This document shows positions 6,122-12,270 of a DNA stretch of 13,276 nucleotides, in pieces (positions within the stretch are counted from its first letter, which is position 1; every line of letters begins with the position of its first letter). A model generated the notes under the pieces. That model saw only the letters and a program-made list of their open reading frames with translations. It was not told the DNA's origin and did not search any database. The DNA is from Prosthecobacter debontii (lineage in GTDB: Bacteria; Verrucomicrobiota; Verrucomicrobiia; Verrucomicrobiales; Akkermansiaceae): the NCBI GenBank assembly GCA_945885485.1, contig CAMCYT010000055.1, forward strand, positions 1 through 13,276, read 5' to 3'. Made by a program: the position numbers and the translations under genes.

Positions 6122-7543
6122 ATGAATACTGAAAATCAGGTTCTGCTCGTGGATGATGACGAGGGCATGTGTCTTCTTATCAAGGCAAAGCTCGCTAAGC
6201 AGGGGATTAAAGTCACTGCTGTCAACTCAGGCAAGGATGCCCTGGATTTCCTCAAAATGAACCAGATATCGCTGATGTTGCTCGATCTTCGGCTGCCCGA
6301 TATCACCGGTCAGGAATTACTTTCAATTCTCACGAAGCGCGGGCAGTCGGTTCCCTTCATCGTTGTGAGCGGTACCAGTGATGTGAGGCTCACCGTTAAA
6401 ATGATGCGGTTGGGGGCGTTGGATTTCATACTCAAGGATTCTGCTTTCTTGGATCTGATCACACTGGTCGTGACTCGCGGTCTCTCGACTCTGGAAGCTC
6501 GCCGCAGTTACGAGGAAAGCGAGACCCGTCTCCGTTACATAAGCGAAACGATCAGAGATATTTTCTTAATGATGGACTCAAAGGGTAAACGCGTCGTCTT
6601 TGTAAGTCCGGCATTCGAGGCAATCTGGGGAATCTCTGCCGAACAGCTTTATGTGAATTGTGATAACTGGAGCGAGGCTATCCTTGAGGAAGACCGCGCC
6701 AAGGTTCTTCGGGGCTTTGAAAAATTGAGGGATGGTATGGAGCGGGATTTCGATGAAGTTTATCGGATTCGCGACAAATGGGGGGGAATCCGGTGGATTA
6801 GGGATCGTCGTTATGCGAATTACGGGGCAAATGATTTCATTCTCAGCTTCACGGGTGTCGCAACGGAAATAACGGAATACAAGGAATTGGAAAGAAAGCT
6901 TCTTGAAGTCGCTGAGAAAGAGCGTTTGCGAATCGGACAGGATTTACATGATGATCTTTGCCAGAGGCTCGCCGCCATCGGGTTGAAATGCGGAATGATT
7001 CAAAGCAACTTGGAAACGGATGCTCATCCCCAAGCAGGGCCGCTGCAAGCCATCATCACAGAGTTGCAGGAGGCCACAGCGTTGACAAAGATGATCTCCA
7101 AAGGGCTTTCGCCAGTCAGTATGGAAGCTCAAGGTTTGATGGAGGGGCTCAGGCATTTAACGGAGATGATGGAGGGGCGCTTTCGAGTGTCCTGCCAGTT
7201 CGACTGCCCGGAGCTTGTGGAAGTTAGCAACGAAACGACAGCTTCTAACATTTTTCGGATCGCGCAGGAGCTTGTGAATAATGCGGCAAAACACGCCTGC
7301 CCTAGACGCATTGTCGTGGGCCTTCATAAGACGATGGGAGGTCTATGCCTTGAGGTGATTAACGATGGAAAACCGTTTTTTGGGCCGAAACGGCGGCGCG
7401 ACGGAATGGGTCTGCATTTCGTTCAGTTCCGTGCCGACGCGATCGGTGCTGCTTTGGATTTTTTCCCAGGAGATCTACCTGACGGAGGCACACGGGTCGT
7501 CTGCAACGTGCCGCTGAAAAAACGAGTTAAGAACGAATTATGA
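6122..7543 (+). CDS. Hybrid sensor kinase: receiver-PAS-HisKA_3-HATPase
   Basis: 473 residues, soluble. The N-terminal receiver (about 5-120) has the acidic cluster D11-D13, phospho-acceptor D55 in LLDLRLPD, S83 and K105. A PAS domain follows (about 133-255: RLRYISETIRDIFLMMDSKGKRVVFVSPAFEAIWG ... GVATEITEYKELER). The NarL-type dimerisation box is KERLRIGQDLHDDLCQRLAAIG with H276. The ATPase domain has RIAQELVNNAAKHA (N386/N387), INDGKPF (D415) and GMGLHFVQFRADAIGA. A receiver ahead of the kinase means its activity can be set by an upstream kinase, plausibly the one at 4618. It is followed with an ATGA overlap by a NarL/FixJ regulator, its almost certain partner. No Shine-Dalgarno is visible before ATG 6122. 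The PAS ligand is unknown. Confidence 0.95.
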   Translation: MNTENQVLLVDDDEGMCLLIKAKLAKQGIKVTAVNSGKDALDFLKMNQISLMLLDLRLPDITGQELLSILTKRGQSVPFIVVSGTSDVRLTVKMMRLGALDFILKDSAFLDLITLVVTRGLSTLEARRSYEESETRLRYISETIRDIFLMMDSKGKRVVFVSPAFEAIWGISAEQLYVNCDNWSEAILEEDRAKVLRGFEKLRDGMERDFDEVYRIRDKWGGIRWIRDRRYANYGANDFILSFTGVATEITEYKELERKLLEVAEKERLRIGQDLHDDLCQRLAAIGLKCGMIQSNLETDAHPQAGPLQAIITELQEATALTKMISKGLSPVSMEAQGLMEGLRHLTEMMEGRFRVSCQFDCPELVEVSNETTASNIFRIAQELVNNAAKHACPRRIVVGLHKTMGGLCLEVINDGKPFFGPKRRRDGMGLHFVQFRADAIGAALDFFPGDLPDGGTRVVCNVPLKKRVKNEL

Positions 7544-8217
7544 AAGTGAAGATACCAAATAGTAATGCAGTTAAAAAAGTGGCGATAGTTGATGATCATC
7601 CCATGATGCGTGAGGGTCTCGAGCAACTTGTGAAAGCGCAACCCGGTTTCGAGTGTTGTTGGACTGCTGGTAATCTCGCGCAAGCCATTGAATCTTTGGA
7701 AGGCGATATGCCGGATCTACTCATTGCCGACATGAAATTGCCAGGGCGCAATGGAATGGAATTGATCAAGGATGCGTTAAGCATTGCTCCAAGCCTACCC
7801 ATCCTCGTCATATCAATGTATGATGAAACCCTCTATACGCAACGCGTGTTGAAGGCTGGCGGAAAAGGATACATTATGAAAGACGCGCCGAGGTTGTCGC
7901 TGCTTGAAGCAATCAGAGAAGTTGCAAATGGCGGTATCTGGATCAGTCCAGAAATGTCCAGAAAGATCATTCATGCGTTTTCAGGCAAACAAAAAAATGG
8001 GGCTGGCGATGGTGTACATCAGTTAACCGATCGCGAGTTTGAGGTATTCCACCTAATTGCTGAAGGCCGATCGAAATCGGAAATCTCGGAATCTTTGAAC
8101 ATCAGTCCAAAAACCGTCGACGTACATAAATCCAATATCCGAGCTAAACTTGAGTTGAAGGATGCTGCGTCCGTTCTCCGCCACGCGATTCGTTGGCTAG
8201 AGGTTCAAGAGGGGTGA
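7540..8217 (+). CDS. NarL/FixJ-family response regulator (receiver + LuxR HTH)
   Basis: 225 residues. The receiver (about 11-130) has D18/D19, phospho-acceptor D64 in LIADMKLPGRNGMELI, S92 and K114 (KGYIMKD). After a linker comes a LuxR-type HTH (about 160-221), LTDREFEVFHLIAEGRSKSEISESLNISPKTVDVHKSNIRAKL, with the usual recognition-helix pattern SPKTVDVHKSNI. Its ATG overlaps the stop of the hybrid kinase (ATGA), so the two are probably made in a fixed ratio and act as kinase and regulator. The target promoters cannot be deduced. The last 74 nt are antisense to the DksA-like gene on the other strand. The receiver and HTH are intact, with nothing degenerate. Confidence 0.96.
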   Translation: MKVKIPNSNAVKKVAIVDDHPMMREGLEQLVKAQPGFECCWTAGNLAQAIESLEGDMPDLLIADMKLPGRNGMELIKDALSIAPSLPILVISMYDETLYTQRVLKAGGKGYIMKDAPRLSLLEAIREVANGGIWISPEMSRKIIHAFSGKQKNGAGDGVHQLTDREFEVFHLIAEGRSKSEISESLNISPKTVDVHKSNIRAKLELKDAASVLRHAIRWLEVQEG

Positions 8218-8389
8218 AAGGGGTTCCATGCGGCAGGTCAAACTCCCTCCGTTCCTGACAACGCAGACATGTCGTTGCAATCGGTAGCAATGCCAGTCGC
8301 GTGGCGGAGATTTCGATCCCGCAATCTTGGCAACGGAGCGGCATTGCCTCATAAATACCATTTTTTTCTGGGGAAAATAAATCATTCAT
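8144..8389 (-). CDS. Small DksA/TraR-type C4 zinc-finger protein
   Basis: 81 residues. The core PLRCQDCGIEISATRLALLPIATTCLRCQERREF carries C20, C23, C41 and C44, giving C-x2-C-x17-C-x2-C, the same spacing as the zinc finger of DksA. The 'CxdCG..I...RL..lP.a..C..Cq...E' pattern also fits DksA/TraR. The long coiled coil with the acidic tip that DksA inserts into the RNA polymerase secondary channel is absent: only 19 residues precede the finger. It may be a stand-alone finger modulating RNA polymerase, or an unrelated C4 protein. The last 24 residues (ESRGGERTQHPSTQV at the end) lie antisense to the response-regulator gene and look unconstrained. ATG 8389 has no Shine-Dalgarno; a TAAAAT hexamer about 10 nt upstream could be a -10 box. 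Confidence 0.75.
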   Translation of the reverse strand: MNDLFSPEKNGIYEAMPLRCQDCGIEISATRLALLPIATTCLRCQERREFDLPHGTPFTPLEPLANESRGGERTQHPSTQV

Positions 8390-8498
8390 GACGTGATTTT
8401 AGCGGAAAGCGCTGGGCATTTCTCCGCATTTATTGTCCGTGATGTGGTGTTCGGAAACGGGAGCAGGGTTCAACGGAATCCTGTCAAATCACGCAATG

Positions 8499-8521
8499 CT
8501 CTCAACAAGAAACGCTGAGAG
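8499..8521 (+). promoter_or_regulatory. Hairpin in the leader of the primase-like gene
   Basis: CTCTCA (8499-8504) and TGAGAG (8516-8521) form a 6-bp stem with an 11-nt loop in the spacer before the primase-like gene. It is short; it may be a binding site or chance. The rest of 8390-8545 holds no gene or clear promoter that I can see. Confidence 0.3.
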
Positions 8522-8545
8522 ATAAACCCAATCACCTCATATCTT

Positions 8546-8580
8546 GGAGAAGAGACAGCATGCTGAATGGTTATGGATGA
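8546..8580 (+). promoter_or_regulatory. Shine-Dalgarno with six-codon leader ORF overlapping the primase start
   Basis: GGAGAAGAG (8546-8554) is one of the few clear ribosome-binding sites in the window. It is ideally spaced not for ATG 8567 but for ATG 8560, which opens a six-codon frame (MLNGYG, stop TGA 8578-8580) in another phase. That frame spans both possible starts of the primase-like gene (8567 and 8573). Ribosomes may translate the leader and reinitiate, keeping primase expression low. The longer spacing to 8567 (12 nt) could also simply be tolerated. Confidence 0.35.
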
Positions 8581-9979
8581 TTACTACGGAAATAGTCATG
8601 TGAGGGATCGCCTTATCGAGTACGCCGGAGGATTCGGTGGATCCGGTATCACATCTGTTTATTTTTCTCAATGCGATGCGGATATCTATTCAGATGACGC
8701 AATCCGTCATTCATGCGATCTGGATTGGTTTCTGGAGGCGGGCAAGGAAGTCGCACGCTCTCTCTGTGATTCAGAATCATTATTGATCCATTTTGATGTG
8801 GAATATGTGAATTTCGATTCACCGATCCTGGTGTTCTCGGATCCAGAAAGAGCGTTTCAAATCCAGCAACCTGTCATAGAAGTGATTGAGGAGATCCTTT
8901 TGAAATGGGGCATAACGCCACTACATCTGCTAACGGGGCAAGGGCATCATTTTGTCTGGCGCATACCTCATCATTCTAGCACAGAAAGTTCGCTGGAAAA
9001 ATTAGCACCCGCTCAGGAATGGATCAGAGAAGCATACGATCGCACGTCATGCAGAATTGAATCCAAGAACTGCGGCAGTTTGCAGTGTCCGTTCATCGGG
9101 CTCGGTATGGTTATGGAATATTTAGCGAATCAGGTGAAGCGGCTGGCGGGGGAACGCACCCCAGTTCCTGTCGATACCACAGCGGTAATCTCCGGACCCT
9201 GGGAATGCGGCAAGCCCAGAGAAATCGTTTCGTTAGATATTTCCGAATATGGTGATCCGATGCATAGCCGGATGATCCGTATGCCCTTCACGAAGTATAT
9301 GAAGACGCAGCGAACCTGGATTTCAGGATTTTTCGATGATTGTTATCAGCATCCGGATATGTTCGTCATACCCCTTCATGAAATGAATGTGCAACAGGCA
9401 CTAAAAATTCGTCACGATCAAGATGCTGTTATGGATCTGGCAAAACGCGCGTCCGTGCAGATTCCCGATGAAAGCATCGGAATGGATCGCCTGATTTCTG
9501 AATATCTTAATTCATCTTTGAGAAAGTTTCACGAGGAATACTACGATCAAGAGCAGTATCCTCAGGAGCTATGGGATCAAACATACGCTCGCACGGATTT
9601 CGGATCTCTGCCATCGTGCGTAAGAAGAATCCTTGAGAATCCGAATGATCTACTTTTAAAGCCAGCTGGAATGCAGATGGTGGTGCGTTCTCTTTTGGCT
9701 GAGGATTGGCATCCGCGTCATATCGCAGGGCTAATTAGATTCAGACTTACGGATCCAAGTGCTGGTTGGGGAAATGCTTGGGATCGCTATGATCCGGGTG
9801 TGCGAGCGGAGTTTTATACGCGACTCTTCGCTGGTCAGGTAGCGGATGGGATAGACCGGTTGATTGATTTCAACTGCACCTCATCGAAGGAAAAAGATCT
9901 CTGTCACAGCAATGGGGAAAACTGCTCTCTTGCATCTTTATGCGATAAACTGAACTCAAAAAAACATAAGTATGAATGA
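8567..9979 (+). CDS. Putative archaeo-eukaryotic-type primase-polymerase fused to a PriL-like Fe-S domain
   Basis: 470 residues. I do not recognise a named gene, but three AEP-superfamily motifs appear in order. Motif I is LLIHFDVEYVN (metal-binding D77, E79). Motif II is LLTGQGHHFVWRI (the S/T-G-x-G-x-H pattern, H128). The motif III region is GDPMHSRMIRMPFTKYMK (D230 or D224, R238; compare 'D..R..RlPgt.n.K'). Between II and III, C162, C169 and C174 may be a metal site. The C-terminus (about 345-460) reads like the PriL C-terminal Fe-S domain: SLPSCVRRILENP with C351, a helical block MVVRSLLAEDWHPRHIAGLIRF, then C437, C446, C453 and C459 (four ligands needed). Such PriS/PriL fusions are known mainly from archaeal plasmids and mobile elements. 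The product would make or extend primers on DNA. It overlaps the next gene by 8 nt. The CDS is certain; the function rests on motifs only. Confidence 0.6.
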   Translation: MVMDDYYGNSHVRDRLIEYAGGFGGSGITSVYFSQCDADIYSDDAIRHSCDLDWFLEAGKEVARSLCDSESLLIHFDVEYVNFDSPILVFSDPERAFQIQQPVIEVIEEILLKWGITPLHLLTGQGHHFVWRIPHHSSTESSLEKLAPAQEWIREAYDRTSCRIESKNCGSLQCPFIGLGMVMEYLANQVKRLAGERTPVPVDTTAVISGPWECGKPREIVSLDISEYGDPMHSRMIRMPFTKYMKTQRTWISGFFDDCYQHPDMFVIPLHEMNVQQALKIRHDQDAVMDLAKRASVQIPDESIGMDRLISEYLNSSLRKFHEEYYDQEQYPQELWDQTYARTDFGSLPSCVRRILENPNDLLLKPAGMQMVVRSLLAEDWHPRHIAGLIRFRLTDPSAGWGNAWDRYDPGVRAEFYTRLFAGQVADGIDRLIDFNCTSSKEKDLCHSNGENCSLASLCDKLNSKKHKYE

Positions 9980-10832
9980 TTGGCCCATAGGAATTTCAAC
10001 AGGTTGTTTTTATAAGACACCCATTATCAATATTCTGAAGGATATCCGTGACGGTGGATTTACGATCCTTGAAATCTGTTCGTTTCCAGATCACCTGCCT
10101 TACCATGATAAGGATGCGGTGAACCGGGCGCGTGATGAAATTAACAGGCTAGGTCTAGAAGCCTTCTCATTCCATGCCCCCTTCGCGACCCACATAGATA
10201 TTACCGCGCTGGACGAGGAACCCCGCTATCAAGCGCTCGATAATCTTCTTGCCGCATGCGAAGCCGCCGCAATTCTCGGCGCACGTCATATCGTCATCCA
10301 TCCCGGACCGGAGCGCGAGGGCAAGCCCCCTGCCGAGGAACTCTATCAGCGAATGAAAAATGGCTCGGAAGTCTTATCCATCGTTGCCAGACATTGCCGG
10401 AAGCTGGGACTTCAGTTGCTATTGGAGAACATGCTTCCCCACTTACTGTTCGGGCACACCAGTGACATCCTCTATATGCTTGGCGCAATCAAGGAAACGA
10501 ATGTCGGTACCTGTCTAGATACCGGACACGCCAATCTTTCGGGGGAACTTTTCAATGTCGTCCACAAAATGTCAGGGCATCTCAGAATGATTCATGCAAA
10601 CGACAATAATGGCGACTGGGACGCGCATCTTGTCCCTGGCGAAGGTAGAATCAACTGGAACCGCATTGTTCATGAGCTAACGAAGTCGAATTTCAATGGA
10701 GCGCTCATCCTCGAGCTTGCGGGAAGTGAAGGAATTTCTCCCTCTGAGATGTTGGAGCGTGCCCGCCGTGGAAGACAATTTATAGATGATATCTGCCGTA
10801 GGGAGGCGGTTCCAATCTCACCCCAAGATTAG
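9972..10832 (+). CDS. Endonuclease IV / xylose-isomerase-like TIM barrel (putative AP endonuclease or sugar epimerase)
   Basis: 286 residues of the AP_endonuc_2 fold, cytosolic. The expected strand-end ligands are all present: H68 (SFHAP), H110 (VIHPG), E152 (LLENM), D183 and H186 (CLDTGHA), H208 (MIHAND), D217 and H219 (WDAH), and E248 (ILELAG). This set and order parallel the nine ligands of the trinuclear zinc site of E. coli endonuclease IV (H69, H109, E145, D179, H182, H216, D229, H231, E261). Sugar-phosphate isomerases and epimerases of the same fold keep many of these positions, and the VPGEGRINWNRI block is common among them, so substrate specificity is open. The start overlaps the primase-like gene by 8 nt, implying co-translation; that context favours a DNA-repair role. 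After the stop lie several hairpins shared with the convergent aminotransferase. Confidence 0.8.
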   Translation: MNDWPIGISTGCFYKTPIINILKDIRDGGFTILEICSFPDHLPYHDKDAVNRARDEINRLGLEAFSFHAPFATHIDITALDEEPRYQALDNLLAACEAAAILGARHIVIHPGPEREGKPPAEELYQRMKNGSEVLSIVARHCRKLGLQLLLENMLPHLLFGHTSDILYMLGAIKETNVGTCLDTGHANLSGELFNVVHKMSGHLRMIHANDNNGDWDAHLVPGEGRINWNRIVHELTKSNFNGALILELAGSEGISPSEMLERARRGRQFIDDICRREAVPISPQD

Positions 10833-11009
10833 TAATTCACCCGCGTCCGAGGATTATGAATTTTTCCAGTTGGAGCGAGAAATCCGACGATACGCTCCAG
10901 TGAAAGACGGTGCTTTAAAGCAAGAACAGTGACTTCTGGCGCGAGTCCAAGTTATCAAGATTCAAACTGCAAGACGCGGCTTGCATGGCCTGCCCCCGAG
11001 ACGGGGCAG
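10833..11009. terminator. Convergent 3' spacer with three hairpins
   Basis: Three stem-loops lie between two genes that converge here: TGGAGCG/CGCTCCA (10871-10899, 15-nt loop), TGCAAG/CTTGCA (10968-10985, 6-nt loop) and CTGCCCC/GGGGCAG (10990-11009, 6-nt loop). The last begins immediately after the aminotransferase stop codon on the minus strand and is G+C-rich. None is followed by a T-run, so they are not classic intrinsic terminators. They may still mark or protect transcript ends in both directions. Confidence 0.45.
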
Positions 11010-12086
11010 CTACTTGAGATCTTTCAGGACATCGTCCATCGCATCGATGAGTTCTTGCATGGTGGCTTCGGTTTCGTTGCCCATGTTAGAGATGCGGAAG
11101 GTGGTGCCTTTGATTTTTCCGTATCCGCCGTTGATGAGGAAATTGTATTTGGTTTTCAGGGCTTTGATGAAGCCGCTGAGATCCAAGGTTTCAGGAGTGG
11201 CGAAGCAGGTGAGGGCGAAGGAACTGCGGTCGATGGGTGAAAAAAGCTGGAAGCCGTGTTTTGCGCCCCATTCGCGGATCATCGTGTTGGTTTTTAAATG
11301 GCGGGCTTTACGTGCGGCATATCCTTCTTTGGCGATGTTGCCGAGCATGTATTGCAGGCCAAAGAGAAGTGAGATCGCCGGTGTGGTCGGGGTGTTGTTC
11401 GCCGCGTCGTTTTTTGCGAACTCGATGAAGTCGAAATAGTAGCCGCGGTTCGGGTTGGATTTGGCGCGTTCCATTCCGGCTTCGGAAACAGCAAACACTG
11501 CGAGGCCCGGAGGAAGCGCGAGAGCTTTTTGCACACCGGCGAGGCAGACATCGATGCCGTGCTTGTCCATATCGATATCGACGGTGGAGAGGGAGGAAAC
11601 CGTATCGACGATGAGCATCGTATCAGGAAACGATTTTACTGCAGCGCAGATACCAGCGAGGTCGTTGAGGACGCCGGTGGAGGTTTCGGAGTGGATGAAG
11701 GTGACGGTGTCAAATTCGCCTTCGGCGAGTTTCGCGCGGACAGCATCCGGGCTGATAGCATCACCCCACTCAACTTGGACGGCTTCGGCTTCGAAGCCGC
11801 ATTTTTTGGCGACATCTAACCATTTATCGGAGAACGCGCCGCAGCAGAGGCAGAGAACTTTTTTCTTCGTGAGGTTGCGTAGTGAGGCTTCCATCACGCC
11901 CCATGCGGATGAGGTGGATAGGAAAACAGGACGGGCGGTTCCGAAGATTTCTTTAAGGCCGGGTTGGAGGGAGGCGTAGAGATCTTCGAAATCTTTACCG
12001 CGGTGTCCGATCATGGTGTGGGACATGGCGGCAAAGGTTTCTGGTGAAACATCGACGGGACCTGGATTGAATAGTTTTGGGGACAT
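11010..12086 (-). CDS. Class V PLP aminotransferase (alanine/serine-glyoxylate or phosphoserine type)
   Basis: 358 residues, fold type I. It opens with LFNPGPVDVSPETFAAMSHTMIGHRGKDFEDLY, the signature start of the alanine-glyoxylate / serine-glyoxylate / small-hydrogenase-subunit group. FLSTSSAWGVMEASLRNL follows in the phosphate-binding region, then IVDTVSSLSTVDIDMDKHGIDV with D161 for the pyridine nitrogen, and GVQKALALPPGLAVFAVS with the Schiff-base lysine K187. The chain is complete. The substrate cannot be read from sequence. In bacteria without a standard SerC, members of this group can act as phosphoserine aminotransferase, so serine or glyoxylate metabolism is likely. The gene follows dapA on the same strand, but 184 nt with a strong hairpin separate them, so it may have its own promoter. 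No Shine-Dalgarno precedes ATG 12086. Confidence 0.9.
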   Translation of the reverse strand: MSPKLFNPGPVDVSPETFAAMSHTMIGHRGKDFEDLYASLQPGLKEIFGTARPVFLSTSSAWGVMEASLRNLTKKKVLCLCCGAFSDKWLDVAKKCGFEAEAVQVEWGDAISPDAVRAKLAEGEFDTVTFIHSETSTGVLNDLAGICAAVKSFPDTMLIVDTVSSLSTVDIDMDKHGIDVCLAGVQKALALPPGLAVFAVSEAGMERAKSNPNRGYYFDFIEFAKNDAANNTPTTPAISLLFGLQYMLGNIAKEGYAARKARHLKTNTMIREWGAKHGFQLFSPIDRSSFALTCFATPETLDLSGFIKALKTKYNFLINGGYGKIKGTTFRISNMGNETEATMQELIDAMDDVLKDLK

Positions 12087-12142
12087 GGGAAGAGTAAGTG
12101 TTAGATTTGGAAGTGTTAATTTTCTTATAAATCAAAAATCCA

Positions 12143-12227
12143 AAATCAACAATCGTCATTCATCAATCAAAGTGACTGAGGTAGTTGCGAGATGGATTTC
12201 CGATTGATGATTGAGGATTGTTGATTT
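12143..12227. repeat. Long imperfect inverted repeat in the dapA-aminotransferase spacer
   Basis: Arms 12143-12168 and 12202-12227 pair at 24 of 26 positions around a 33-nt centre. Both arms are built from AATCA/CAATC-like short words, and the flanking bases repeat similar words (ATCAAAAATCCAAAATC). A related stretch (ATTGTTGATGATTGAT) occurs at about 1385-1400 near the CbpM-like gene. It is probably a dispersed extragenic palindrome that could fold in the mRNA leader of the aminotransferase gene. Confidence 0.65.
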
Positions 12228-12245
12228 GAAGAGTGAAAGGCGGGA

Positions 12246-12263
12246 GCGCGACTGGAGTCGCGC
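12246..12263 (-). terminator. Strong G+C-rich hairpin after dapA
   Basis: GCGCGACT and AGTCGCGC form a perfect 8-bp stem with a 2-nt centre (or 7 bp with a 4-nt loop). On the minus strand it starts 7 nt after the dapA stop codon. No T-run follows, so it may act through Rho or as a 3'-end stabiliser. It could also be one copy of a genome-wide extragenic palindrome. Confidence 0.5.
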
Positions 12264-12270
12264 GGTCCTG

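Noticed and set aside
8567..9979. Classic DnaG-type primase
   Set aside because: No TOPRIM motif or CHC2 zinc finger is seen; the motif order fits the archaeo-eukaryotic type instead.
11455..11979. 174-aa plus-strand frame opposite the aminotransferase
   Set aside because: It is composition-driven (Ser/Thr/Arg-rich, no motif) and antisense to an intact class V aminotransferase.
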